From CAVYHX01 sp963768415 (GTDB lineage: Bacteria; Pseudomonadota; Gammaproteobacteria; UBA9214): a DNA stretch of 64,000 bases. The notes below the pieces were generated by a model. It made no database searches. It had not been told where the DNA came from and saw nothing but the letters and a program-made list of their open reading frames with translations. Below are positions 53,761-62,379 of this stretch, piece by piece. A program made the position numbers and the translations under genes. The stretch spans positions 1 to 64,000 of the forward strand of contig CAVYHX010000013.1 of assembly GCA_963768415.1 (NCBI GenBank). The letters are read 5' to 3'. Within the stretch, counting starts at the first letter, position 1; the number at the start of each line of letters is the position of its first letter.

Positions 53761-54435
53761 TCAGTCATGGGCCTGGCGCTGCAACACCGTGGAAAACTCT
53801 TCGAGAAAGTTGTCATAGCGATTGATCAGCCGCTCCACATCATGTGAATAGCGGTTATAGGCAATCACGGCCGGGATGGCCGCAAACAGGCCCATGGCCG
53901 TGGCGATCAGGGCCTCGGCAATCCCCGGTGCGACCATGGACAGCGTCGCCTGCTGGGCATTACCCAGGCCGCGGAAGGAATTCATGATACCCCACACGGT
54001 GCCGAACAGACCGACATAGGGACTGGTGGAACCGACGGTGGCGAGAAACGATAGATGCGTTTCCAGAAATTCGGTTTCGCGTGACAGTTCGACGCGCATG
54101 ACGCGCTGTGCTCCCTCCACAACCGCGCGGGGATCCGCCCCCGACTGCTGGCGCAGGCGCGCGAATTCACTAAAACCGGCATGAAAGATACCGGCCATTC
54201 CCATGGCGTCTTCGCCATCCTGGGATACTTCGTGATACAGGCCGGCCAGATCTCCATCGGACCAGAAACGGTTCTCGAACTCGTTCGCTGCCTGTGCCGC
54301 TGTCCGCAAGGCGCTGCGGCGGCGGAAGATCATGGTCCAGGAGACCATCGAGACCACCAGCAGCAACAGCATCACCAGCTGCACCACCAGGCTGGCACCG
54401 GCAATCAGATGAAAGAAAGACATGTCAGCTGACAT
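53761..54435 (-). CDS. tolQ: Tol-Pal system protein TolQ
   Basis: A 224-residue MotA/ExbB-family motor protein with three transmembrane helices (about 10-35, 130-150 and 165-185), including the conserved TVGSTSPYVGLFGTVWGIMNSF and GLFAAIPAVIAYN segments. ATG at 54435 follows AGGAG and overlaps the ybgC stop. Confidence 0.97.
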   Translation of the reverse strand: MSADMSFFHLIAGASLVVQLVMLLLLVVSMVSWTMIFRRRSALRTAAQAANEFENRFWSDGDLAGLYHEVSQDGEDAMGMAGIFHAGFSEFARLRQQSGADPRAVVEGAQRVMRVELSRETEFLETHLSFLATVGSTSPYVGLFGTVWGIMNSFRGLGNAQQATLSMVAPGIAEALIATAMGLFAAIPAVIAYNRYSHDVERLINRYDNFLEEFSTVLQRQAHD

Positions 54436-54838
54436 CCGGTAACTCCTTGTATATTGAATCCGGGATAGGTAGCGGGCGCAAGGTGTCGGAATCCAGGCAG
54501 GCGATTTTTATGCGTCCGGTACACAGCGGGCCCTGGGTATCCCCGCTGCGGGTAACGGCCTGGTCAAAGACCAGGCTGGCGCGGCGCCGCTGCACCGGCA
54601 ACACGCTGACAGCCAGCTGGTCATTGAAACGCGCCGGGCGCAGAAACTCAAGACTGGCTGAACGTACCGCGAACAGTATTCCCGCCTCCTGGCGCAACCG
54701 ATCCTGCTCAAAACCCAGTTTTCGCATCCATTCAGTCCTGGCACGCTCCATGAAGCGCAGATAATTGGCGTAATACACCACGCCGCCGCTGTCGGTATCT
54801 TCGTAATAAACTCGCACCTGCCATTGAAAACCAGTCAC
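54425..54838 (-). CDS. ybgC: Tol-Pal-associated acyl-CoA thioesterase YbgC
   Basis: A 137-residue hot-dog-fold thioesterase. The active-site loop YEDTDSGGVVYYANYLRFMERARTEW carries the catalytic Asp (YxDTDxxGVVYHxxY type). It hydrolyses short acyl-CoA and is the first gene of the tol-pal operon. It overlaps tolQ by 11 bases. Confidence 0.95.
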   Translation of the reverse strand: MTGFQWQVRVYYEDTDSGGVVYYANYLRFMERARTEWMRKLGFEQDRLRQEAGILFAVRSASLEFLRPARFNDQLAVSVLPVQRRRASLVFDQAVTRSGDTQGPLCTGRIKIACLDSDTLRPLPIPDSIYKELPDVS

Positions 54839-54958
54839 CTCGAACCGCTCCAGCGCAATGCTTCATAGTGACCGCAATTCACCCGGATAATTCCGTGTAA
54901 ATTGCGACAATCAGGACTACAGATGCGGATACGGAAAATAAAGACGTCATGCAATCAT

Positions 54959-56032
54959 TCAGTGCGGGTGATCCTCGTCGTTGTCGCCATCAAACAGACC
55001 CGGCACGTCACCCGCTGGATGCAGCGGCTGCACGGGCGGAGTCAAGCCGCAATGGACCCATGCATTGCGCGTGGCGACACGGCCACGCGGCGTGCGCATG
55101 ATGAATCCCTGCTGGATCAGGTAGGGTTCCAGTACATCCTCGATGGTCCCGCGCTCCTCACCGATGGCAGCCGCCAGACTGTCCACACCCACCGGACCCC
55201 CGGCAAACTTTTCGATGATGGTCAGCAGCAACTTGCGGTCCTGGGCGTCGAAACCCTGGTCGTCAACATTCAGCATCGTCATGGCACGATTGGCCACCTC
55301 CAGCGTGATCCTGCCATCGGCCCTGACTTCCGCAAAATCGCGCACCCGGCGCAACAGGCGATTGGCAATCCGCGGCGTGCCGCGCGAGCGGCGTGCCAGC
55401 TCCTGCGCGCCTGCCGTATCGATATCGATCTCCAGAATGCCGGCGGCGCGTCGCAGGATCGTCGCCAGGTCGTCGGTACGGTAGAACTCCAGGCGCTGCA
55501 CGATACCGAAGCGGTCACGCAGCGGTGAAGTCAATAATCCCGCCCGGGTGGTGGCGCCGACCAGCGTAAACGGCGGCAGGTCGAGCTTGATGGAGCGCGC
55601 GGCCGGCCCCTCGCCGATCATGATGTCCAGCTGAAAATCCTCCAGCGCCGGGTAGAGAATTTCCTCCACCACCGGACTGAGGCGATGGATTTCGTCCACG
55701 AACAGCACATCGTTGGGTTCGAGGTTGGTCAGCAGCGCGGCCAGGTCACCCGCGCGTTCCAGCACCGGACCCGAGGTGTGGCGCAGGTTCACGCCGATTT
55801 CGTTGGCGATAATATGCGCCAGCGTGGTCTTGCCCAGGCCCGGGGGGCCGAAGATCAGGGTGTGGTCCAGCGCATCGCCGCGCGCCCGCGCCGCCTCAAT
55901 AAAAATCTCCATTTGTTCAGAGACTTGCGGCTGACCCACATAATCCGCCAGGCGCTGCGGACGCACGCTGCGATCGAGGACTTCGTCCTCACTCGAACCT
56001 TTGGGGGCCACCAGCCGGTCGGCTTCAATCAT
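54959..56032 (-). CDS. ruvB: Holliday junction helicase RuvB
   Basis: A 357-residue AAA+ motor. It has Walker A GPPGLGKTT, Walker B VLFVDEIHRL, sensor 1 GATTRAG, the arginine-finger region (TSPLRDRFG) and a C-terminal winged helix (RGRVATRNAW). With RuvA it drives branch migration in recombination. It follows ruvA by 38 bases. Confidence 0.98.
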   Translation of the reverse strand: MIEADRLVAPKGSSEDEVLDRSVRPQRLADYVGQPQVSEQMEIFIEAARARGDALDHTLIFGPPGLGKTTLAHIIANEIGVNLRHTSGPVLERAGDLAALLTNLEPNDVLFVDEIHRLSPVVEEILYPALEDFQLDIMIGEGPAARSIKLDLPPFTLVGATTRAGLLTSPLRDRFGIVQRLEFYRTDDLATILRRAAGILEIDIDTAGAQELARRSRGTPRIANRLLRRVRDFAEVRADGRITLEVANRAMTMLNVDDQGFDAQDRKLLLTIIEKFAGGPVGVDSLAAAIGEERGTIEDVLEPYLIQQGFIMRTPRGRVATRNAWVHCGLTPPVQPLHPAGDVPGLFDGDNDEDHPH

Positions 56033-56070
56033 AGGGGGCTAGTGTCGGGGCTGCGCCGCTTCGAATCAAG

Positions 56071-56664
56071 TTATTGCACCGTCGCCTGCAGGGCCTGGCG
56101 GATGATTTCCTCCGAGGACAGATCCACCGTGGGGATGGTGCGCACCATGCGGCTGGCCTCCTGGGGCTTGTAGCCCAGTCCGACCAGGGCGCTGACCGCC
56201 TCTTCCACGGGATTCGCCACCGCCGCGGCCTCACCCGCTGCCACCACGGGCGTCTCCGCAGTCAATTTCAGCCGGTCGCGCAGTTCGATAATCAGGCGCT
56301 CCGCGGTTTTCTTGCCGATACCGGGCAGGCGCACCAGGGCATGGGTATCGCCGGCCTGCACGCACAGCGTAAAGGCGCGCGCATCCATGCCGGACAGGAT
56401 GGTGAGTGCCAGGCGCGCACCGACGCCGTTGACGCGCAACAGGTTGCGGAACAGGTCACGGTCCGTAAGCCGAAGAAAACCGTAGAGGGTGTGGGCATCT
56501 TCACGCACGGCCAGGTGGGTGTACAGCGTGACCTCGGCACCGACGGCGGGCAGGTCATAGAATGTCGTCATGGGCACATCCACTTCATAGCCCACGCCCT
56601 GCACATCCAGCAGCAGTCCCGGAGGCTGCTTGCCCAGTATCCTGCCGCGCAGCAGTCCGATCAT
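56071..56664 (-). CDS. ruvA: Holliday junction DNA helicase subunit RuvA
   Basis: A 197-residue protein with an N-terminal OB domain (MIGLLRGRILGKQPPGLLLDVQGVGYEVDVP), two helix-hairpin-helix motifs (LLRVNGVGARLALTIL, LVRLPGIGKKTAERLI) and a C-terminal RuvB-binding domain. The start overlaps the ruvC stop (ATGA). Confidence 0.97.
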   Translation of the reverse strand: MIGLLRGRILGKQPPGLLLDVQGVGYEVDVPMTTFYDLPAVGAEVTLYTHLAVREDAHTLYGFLRLTDRDLFRNLLRVNGVGARLALTILSGMDARAFTLCVQAGDTHALVRLPGIGKKTAERLIIELRDRLKLTAETPVVAAGEAAAVANPVEEAVSALVGLGYKPQEASRMVRTIPTVDLSSEEIIRQALQATVQ

Positions 56665-57173
56665 TGCAGTGCCCGCCCGCGCCGCGGGCGCGCCATGCGT
56701 TGGCCGGTTGCACTGACATGATGATGACAGATCGCCACCGCCAGGGCGTCCGCGGCATCATGCGGCGGCCGCTCGCGCAAACTCAGCAAGACACAGATCA
56801 TGTGCTGTACCTGTTCCTTGCTGGCACCACCCGAACCGGTCACGGCCTGCTTGATCTCGCGCGCGGCGTACTCCGCCACCGGCACACCGCGGTGGACACC
56901 GGCACAAATCGCCGCACCGCGCGCCTGCCCGAGCTTCAGCGCGGAGTCGGCGTTCTTGTTCATGAACACGCGTTCGATGGCCAGTTGCTCAGGATTGTAC
57001 TCGTCAATAATGCTGCCCAGCTCGCTGAAGATAGTGCCCAGCCGCGGGGCCAGTTCATCGCCCTTGATACGGATACAGCCACTGGCCACGTAGACGCTCT
57101 GTCCGGCATCCTGTTCGATAATCCCGTAGCCGGTGACGCGCGAGCCGGGATCGATGCCGATGATACGGATCAT
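56661..57173 (-). CDS. ruvC: Crossover junction endonuclease RuvC
   Basis: A 170-residue RNase-H-fold resolvase. The catalytic acidic residues are visible: Asp in IIGIDPGSRVTGYG, Glu in AIERVFM and two Asp in HDAADALAVA. It cuts Holliday junctions symmetrically in the cytoplasm. It overlaps ruvA by four bases. Confidence 0.97.
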   Translation of the reverse strand: MIRIIGIDPGSRVTGYGIIEQDAGQSVYVASGCIRIKGDELAPRLGTIFSELGSIIDEYNPEQLAIERVFMNKNADSALKLGQARGAAICAGVHRGVPVAEYAAREIKQAVTGSGGASKEQVQHMICVLLSLRERPPHDAADALAVAICHHHVSATGQRMARPRRGRALQ

Positions 57174-57255
57174 GCAGGCGGCCTGCTGGTGGCCAATGTA
57201 ATGCAGTATGTATCCGCCATTGATCGCAGCCTATCCATAGACCTCTCGTGTTACT

Positions 57256-57627
57256 TCAGGTTTTGCCCCCTCTCCCTCCGGGAGAGGGTTGGGGAGAGGG
57301 AGCTTCAATCAAGTAGCCGTGTATTCGCTCGAGTACGATATCGATACTACACAGTATTTCATCATTCCAGAACCGTAAAACTTTATATCCCAGCGATTCA
57401 AGAAACTCGCTACGCTTTAAATCATCTTCCACCTGTTCCAGGTGTTGTCCACCATCGGCTTCCACGATCAGTCTGGCTTCCAGGCATGCGAAATCGACTA
57501 TATACGGCTCAATGACGACCTGGCGCTTGAACTTGTAACCTGCCATTCGATGCGCCCGTAAATGTCGCCATAGTTTACGTTCAGCATCGGTAGACTGTTT
57601 GCGTAGCTTCCTTGCTACGGCTTTCAT
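57256..57627 (-). CDS. DUF559 endonuclease-like protein
   Basis: A 123-residue DUF559 protein (LRKQSTDAERKLWRHLRAHRMAGYKFKRQVVIEPYIVDFAC...LIVEADGGQH...FWNDEIL). The fold is PD-(D/E)XK-like and relates to very-short-patch-repair endonucleases. The target and function are unknown. It is inserted between ruvC and yebC, which are usually adjacent, and CCCTCTCC/GGAGAGGG palindromes flank it on both sides. It may be a mobile or selfish gene. Confidence 0.85.
   Translation of the reverse strand: MKAVARKLRKQSTDAERKLWRHLRAHRMAGYKFKRQVVIEPYIVDFACLEARLIVEADGGQHLEQVEDDLKRSEFLESLGYKVLRFWNDEILCSIDIVLERIHGYLIEAPSPQPSPGGRGGKT
57262..57302. repeat. CCCTCTCC/GGGAGAGGG palindrome at the left of the DUF559 gene
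   Basis: CCCCTCTCCCTCCGGGAGAGGG with a second GGGGAGAGGG forms a hairpin over the stop of the DUF559 gene. A matching palindrome lies at 57629-57672. Confidence 0.75.
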
Positions 57628-57628
57628 A

Positions 57629-57672
57629 TAGATTCCCTCTCCCTGGCCCTCTCCCGGAGGGAGAGGGAACTT
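57629..57672. repeat. CCCTCTCC/GGGAGAGGG palindrome at the right of the DUF559 gene
   Basis: ATTCCCTCTCCCTGGCCCTCTCCCGGAGGGAGAGGG forms a hairpin 2 bases past the DUF559 start. It is the same family as the palindrome at 57262-57302, in a near-symmetric arrangement (given in pieces: CCCTCTCCC, then GGAGGGAGAGGG). Confidence 0.72.
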
Positions 57673-57690
57673 TCTATTTAAAAGTCGTGT

Positions 57691-58437
57691 TCAACCCAGT
57701 TGCCCTATAATTTCTTCCGAGATGTCGGCATTGGAATACACGTCCTGCACGTCATCCAGGTCTTCCAGGGTCTCCAGCAGGCGCACCATCTTTTCGGCAT
57801 TCTCCAGATCCAGCGAGGAGGAATTGTCTGCACGCATGGTGACTTCCGCCTGCTCCGGTTTCAGGCCGGCCGCGATCATGGCCTCCCTGGTGTCCACGAA
57901 CCGGTCGGGTTGCGTCAACACATCCACCGAACCATCTTCATTGTTCACCACGTCCTCGGCGCCGGCTTCCAGCGCCGCTTCCATGATCGCGTCTTCATCG
58001 CTGCCGGCCGGGTAACTGATAATCCCGGCCTTGTTGAACTGGTAGGCAACGGACCCGTCGGTACCCAGGTTGCCGCCGGCCTTGCTGAAGGCATGACGCA
58101 CCTCGGCCACGGTGCGGTTGCGGTTGTCCGTGAAGCAATCAACCAAAACCGCCACGCCACCGGGGCCGTAGCCCTCGTAGCGCACTTCTTCATAGTTATC
58201 GCTGTCCTGGGCACCGGACCCGCGCTTGATGGCGCGATCGATGGTGTCCCTGGTCATGTTGCCGGCCAGGGCCTTGTCCACGGCCAGGCGCAGGCGCGGA
58301 TTCATGGCCGGATCCGGCTCGCCCATGCGGGCCGCGACCGTGATTTCCCGGATCAGTTTGGTGAATAACTTGCCGCGCTTGGCATCCTGGGCATTCTTGC
58401 GATGTTGTATGTTGGCCCATTTGCTGTGTCCTGCCAT
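57691..58437 (-). CDS. yebC: YebC/PmpR-family protein
   Basis: A 248-residue protein of the YebC/TACO1 family (MAGHSKWANIQHRKNAQDAKRGK at the start, GYGPGGVAVLVDC, and GSVAYQFNKAG). It binds DNA or relieves ribosome stalling in related bacteria. It is syntenic with ruvC except for the inserted DUF559 gene. Confidence 0.97.
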   Translation of the reverse strand: MAGHSKWANIQHRKNAQDAKRGKLFTKLIREITVAARMGEPDPAMNPRLRLAVDKALAGNMTRDTIDRAIKRGSGAQDSDNYEEVRYEGYGPGGVAVLVDCFTDNRNRTVAEVRHAFSKAGGNLGTDGSVAYQFNKAGIISYPAGSDEDAIMEAALEAGAEDVVNNEDGSVDVLTQPDRFVDTREAMIAAGLKPEQAEVTMRADNSSSLDLENAEKMVRLLETLEDLDDVQDVYSNADISEEIIGQLG

Positions 58438-58526
58438 TTCCTGTCACCTCGTGCTGCACCAGGCAGGCATTTTAGCATTGCCACTCAATAGATTAATAGC
58501 TGGCAAAACAGCCTCCTACCCGCAGG

Positions 58527-59147
58527 CTAACGGAACCGGCCCGATTGAAGAAAATGGCAGACGGCTGCCGCCACGTCACGGGAATACACCAGCCCCATGT
58601 GCGTGGTATGACAGATCAGCGTATCGCGCGCACCCTCGAGGACCGTTTCAGAGACTGCAACGGTCCCGTCGTTGTCCCCCGGCAGGCCGCCCACCATGCG
58701 CCCCATGCCCAGCGGTCGCGTGCCGGCAATCACGCCGAGGTCCTGCGCACCCTGCCAGCGCGGACCATCACCCAGCAATCCGCGTTCGGCGCTGCGGCCA
58801 ACCAGCCAGCGCGTTACGGCATACCGGTGCAGGCGCCCGGCTACGGCACTGCCCTGCACCGGACTGCCGAGCAGTACGATGCGGCCGCTGACCAGGTCGG
58901 GATGATCCTGCAGGGCCTGCAGAATGACGAGCCCGCCGAGGCTGTGCCCGACCAGATGGATTGTTTCCGCCGGCTGCCGCTGAATGAACCGCGCCAGGCG
59001 TGCTGCGTTATGCGCGGGCGACCGCCGCAAGCTGCGGTAGGTGAAAAACCGGGGTGCATAGCCGCAGTGCCGCAGCCGTCCAGCCAGTGGCCACAACTCC
59101 GCCCCGACCATCCAGATACCGTGGACAAGTATGACGGACTCAGACAT
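58527..59147 (-). CDS. Alpha/beta hydrolase, esterase/lipase-like
   Basis: A 206-residue cytoplasmic hydrolase. The oxyanion loop is VHGIW, the nucleophile elbow is GHSLGG (about residues 67-72), an Asp lies in PGDNDGTV and a His in CHTTHMG, completing a Ser-Asp-His triad. The ATG at 59147 is the family-like start (MSESVILVHG) and overlaps the last base of the nudB stop. The substrate is unknown. Confidence 0.82.
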   Translation of the reverse strand: MSESVILVHGIWMVGAELWPLAGRLRHCGYAPRFFTYRSLRRSPAHNAARLARFIQRQPAETIHLVGHSLGGLVILQALQDHPDLVSGRIVLLGSPVQGSAVAGRLHRYAVTRWLVGRSAERGLLGDGPRWQGAQDLGVIAGTRPLGMGRMVGGLPGDNDGTVAVSETVLEGARDTLICHTTHMGLVYSRDVAAAVCHFLQSGRFR

Positions 59148-59584
59148 CAGGCAGCCGGCACATGCGCGAGAATGGCATCCCGGTTGGTGTACGAGCTTGC
59201 CTGTGCGGCGGCCGCCGCGCGCGCCAGCCAGCAACAGCTCCGGTGTTCCTCCGGATTCAGTGTCACCGCGGGATGACCCTGACAGCGGGCCGTGAAGACA
59301 TGTTCAAGATTGCGGGTAACGCCGGGTGCGTAGCGTTTGCGCCAGGCGGGCAGGATCGGAAAGTAATGCGACTGCTGACAATCCGTCACCTCGATGTCCA
59401 GCCCGGTTTCCTCGCGCAGTTCACGCCGGGCGGCCGCCTGCGGGGTTTCGCCCCACTCCAGCGAACCGGTCACCGACTGCCAGAAGTCGGGCGGATGGCG
59501 GCGTTGCAGCATCAATACCTCGCCGGCCGGGTTATAGACAATCACCAGGACCGATTCGGGGCGTTTGTAGTTCGTGGATTTCAT
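59147..59584 (-). CDS. nudB: Dihydroneopterin triphosphate diphosphatase
   Basis: A 145-residue Nudix hydrolase. The Nudix box GSLEWGETPQAAARRELREETGL fits G-x5-E-x7-RE-U-x2-EE-x-GU. The N-terminal RPESVLVIVYN and the position downstream of aspS identify NudB, which acts in folate synthesis. The start at 59584 is chosen; the open frame further upstream runs through REP repeats. Confidence 0.88.
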   Translation of the reverse strand: MKSTNYKRPESVLVIVYNPAGEVLMLQRRHPPDFWQSVTGSLEWGETPQAAARRELREETGLDIEVTDCQQSHYFPILPAWRKRYAPGVTRNLEHVFTARCQGHPAVTLNPEEHRSCCWLARAAAAAQASSYTNRDAILAHVPAA

Positions 59585-59606
59585 CAATACTGTAATTTTA
59601 TACCCC

Positions 59607-59970
59607 GTGGGAGCGGCCCCCTGGCCGCGATGGGATTCCATACCAATCGCGCCGGAGGACGGCGCTTCGCGCTACACAGTGGTTTCTATGACGGCCCTGG
59701 CGGATCACCGGCCAGTTACGGGCTCCCACAGTGGTTTCTATTATCACCTGTGGGAGCGGCCTCCTGGCCGCGATGGTTTCCAGCAATCGCGCCGAAGGAC
59801 GGCGCTCCCACAGTGGTTTCTATCATCACCTGTGGGAGCGGCCTCCTGGCCGCGATGGATCTGCCAAACGCTTGCGGGACGGTGCTCCCACAGTGGTTTC
59901 TATCATCACCTGTGGGAGCGGCCTCCTGGCCGCGATAATGTTCCGTACGCGCGCCGAAGGACAGTGCTTG
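59607..59970. repeat. Reverse-orientation cluster of the 85-bp REP doublet, about four units
   Basis: GTGGGAGCGGCCTCCTGGCCGCGATGG motifs recur at about 59607, 59750, 59834 and 59910, with the pairing CAATCGCGCCGAAGGACGGCGC between some of them. Compared with the array at 47385 the order is reversed. Units are degenerate, with spacers that include TGGTTTCTATCATCACC. It fills the gap between nudB and aspS. Confidence 0.85.
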
Positions 59971-59981
59971 CACCCGGGCAC

Positions 59982-61763
59982 TCAGCTATCGATCACGGGC
60001 GGCTTGCGCAAATGAATACCGAGCTCGATCAACTGGCCGGAGGCGACCGGGGAAGGCGCCTGGGTCAGCGGGCAGGCGGCCGTCTGCGTCTTGGGAAAGG
60101 CCATCACATCACGAATCGAACTGGCGCCGGTCATGAGCATCACCAGCCGGTCGAGGCCGAAGGCAATACCGCCGTGCGGCGGGCAGCCGTATTTCAACGC
60201 GTCCAGCAGAAAACCGAATTTCTCCCGGGCTTCCTCTTCACCGATATCCAGGAGCCGGAACACGGTCTGCTGGATTTCCGTACGGTGAATACGAATGGAA
60301 CCACCACCCAGTTCCGTGCCGTTCAACACCATGTCATAGGCGCGTGACAGGCTGGTGCCGGGATTTGCCTGCAAGGCGTCAACGTCATCGGTGTCCGGTG
60401 CCGTGAAGGGATGATGCAGGGCCATCCAGCGATTGGTCTTTTCATCACGTTCAAACATCGGGAAGTTGATCACCCAGACCGGTTCCCAGTCGCCCTGCAC
60501 CATGTCGAGATCGTGGCCGAGCTTGACGCGCAACGCACCGAGCGCATCATTCACCACGCGGGCGCGGTCGGCGCCGAAGAAAATCAGGTCACCGCTCGCG
60601 GCGGCCGTGCGCGTCATAATGGCCGCCACCACCTCATCGGGAAGGAACTTGAGGATCGGCGATTGCAGACCGTCGCGTCCGGTGGCCGCGTCATTGACCT
60701 TGATATAAGCCAGGCCGCGCGCGCCGTACTTGCCGACATAAGCGGTGTATTCATCGATGTCCTTCCTGCTGAGCTTGCTGCCACCCGGCACCCGCAGCGC
60801 GGCGACCCGGCCGTCGGCATCATTCGCCGGACCGGAGAACACCTTGAACTCCACGGCCTGCATGACATCCCCCAGATCAACCAGCTCCAGCGGGATGCGC
60901 AAATCGGGCCGGTCGGTACCGAAACGCTGCATGGACTCGGCATAATCCAGCCGCGGAAACGGATCCGGCAGTGCGACATGCAGCACTTCCGCGAACAATT
61001 CACGCACCATGGTCTCCGTCAGGGTCATGATGGCATCTTCATCCAGGAACGAGGTTTCGATATCCAGCTGGGTGAATTCCGGCTGGCGATCGGCGCGCAG
61101 GTCCTCGTCTCGAAAGCAGCGCGCCACCTGGTAATAGCGGTCCATGCCGCCCATCATCAACAGTTGCTTGAACAGTTGCGGTGATTGCGGCAGGGCGAAG
61201 AATTCACCGATATGCGTGCGGCTGGGCACCAGGTAGTCACGCGCACCCTCCGGGGTGGAGCGGGTCAGTATCGGCGTTTCGATATCGATAAACTCGTGCG
61301 CATCGAGATAGTTGCGCAAAATACGGATAATGCGCGCCCGCAGCCGAATGCGCGCCTGCATCGCGGGACGGCGCAGGTCGATGTAGCGGTAGCGCAGCCG
61401 GGTTTCCTCCTGAATGTCCTGGTCTTCCAGCTGGAACGGCGGGGTCTCGGCGGCATTGAGCACGTTCAGCTCGAGTCCCAGCACCTCCACCTGCCCGGTA
61501 GGCATGTCGGCATTGACCGTGCCCTCGGGGCGGCGCCGGACCCGGCCCTTCACCTGCAGGACGAATTCATTGCGCACCCGCTCGGCAATGGCGAAGGTAT
61601 CCACGGTATCCGGGTCGAAGACGACCTGCACCACACCCTTGTTGTCGCGCAGGTCCACGAAGATCACGCCACCGTGGTCACGCCGGCGATGCACCCAGCC
61701 ACACAGGGTAACTGCCTGATCGAGATGGGATTCGGTCAACTCACCACAGTAAAGGCTGCGCAT
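59982..61763 (-). CDS. aspS: Aspartyl-tRNA synthetase
   Basis: A 593-residue class-II synthetase: an N-terminal OB anticodon domain (VTLCGWVHRRRDHGGVIFVDLRD), motif 2 near YYQVARCFRDEDLRADRQPEFTQLD, an inserted GAD domain and motif 3 GGIAFGLDRLVMLM. It charges tRNA-Asp with aspartate. The gene lies 76 bases downstream of the fmdB-type gene. Confidence 0.98.
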   Translation of the reverse strand: MRSLYCGELTESHLDQAVTLCGWVHRRRDHGGVIFVDLRDNKGVVQVVFDPDTVDTFAIAERVRNEFVLQVKGRVRRRPEGTVNADMPTGQVEVLGLELNVLNAAETPPFQLEDQDIQEETRLRYRYIDLRRPAMQARIRLRARIIRILRNYLDAHEFIDIETPILTRSTPEGARDYLVPSRTHIGEFFALPQSPQLFKQLLMMGGMDRYYQVARCFRDEDLRADRQPEFTQLDIETSFLDEDAIMTLTETMVRELFAEVLHVALPDPFPRLDYAESMQRFGTDRPDLRIPLELVDLGDVMQAVEFKVFSGPANDADGRVAALRVPGGSKLSRKDIDEYTAYVGKYGARGLAYIKVNDAATGRDGLQSPILKFLPDEVVAAIMTRTAAASGDLIFFGADRARVVNDALGALRVKLGHDLDMVQGDWEPVWVINFPMFERDEKTNRWMALHHPFTAPDTDDVDALQANPGTSLSRAYDMVLNGTELGGGSIRIHRTEIQQTVFRLLDIGEEEAREKFGFLLDALKYGCPPHGGIAFGLDRLVMLMTGASSIRDVMAFPKTQTAACPLTQAPSPVASGQLIELGIHLRKPPVIDS

Positions 61764-61839
61764 GCTATCGGTTCCGGTTGCTGTAAATCGGGAGCGCGCG
61801 ATGGTACGGGGTCACACCAGGCAGCGCAATATGACGGGG

Positions 61840-62169
61840 TTAACGGCCCGGGGCGCTCAGCTGGAGCCGGTCGAATCCTTCTTCCCCGCCGTCCCGGATT
61901 TGCGGCGTGGTAGCGGACTTGGCCTTATCTGCGGACTTGCCGCCGGACTTGGCCTGCTTGTCCCCCTGGGCCACATTCTTTTTGGCGCCGGTCTTGAAGT
62001 CGGTTTCGTACCAGCCACCGCCCTTGAGCCTGAAGGCACTGGGTGAAATGAGTTTCTTCAGGGCGGATTTACCACACTCCGGGCAATCGGTCAGCGGTGC
62101 ATCACTGATCTTCTGCAGGGTCTCAAACCCGTGCCCGCAGGCTTCGCATTGATACTCGTAAATCGGCAT
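61840..62169 (-). CDS. FmdB-family zinc-ribbon protein
   Basis: A 109-residue protein. An N-terminal zinc ribbon (YEYQCEACGHGFE with CPECG) is followed by a Gly/Trp segment and a Lys/Ala-rich tail. This is the common fmdB-type regulatory protein found upstream of aspS. It is 76 bases from aspS on the same strand, so it is likely co-transcribed. Confidence 0.9.
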   Translation of the reverse strand: MPIYEYQCEACGHGFETLQKISDAPLTDCPECGKSALKKLISPSAFRLKGGGWYETDFKTGAKKNVAQGDKQAKSGGKSADKAKSATTPQIRDGGEEGFDRLQLSAPGR

Positions 62170-62189
62170 TCCTGTTACCTTTCAAAATG

Positions 62190-62218
62190 TCTCGTCATTG
62201 CGCGGAACGAAGTGACAA
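62190..62218. repeat. ATTGCG-type interspersed repeat fragment
   Basis: GTCATTGCGCGGAACGAAGTGACAAG resembles the start of the repeat at 46464. Only the first about 30 bases remain. Confidence 0.6.
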
Positions 62219-62379
62219 GTACCCATAAACTATTATGAGCCTGATTATCATACAATCGGATGATTATACAGACCCCGCGTTACCAGTTCATAGCGGGAAA
62301 TGGCCGGCTGGCGGCCGGTTCCGCACGGCCCCCCTTTCTGTGACAATACCCGCTCCCCATTGACCCCCCTGCCGAAGCA

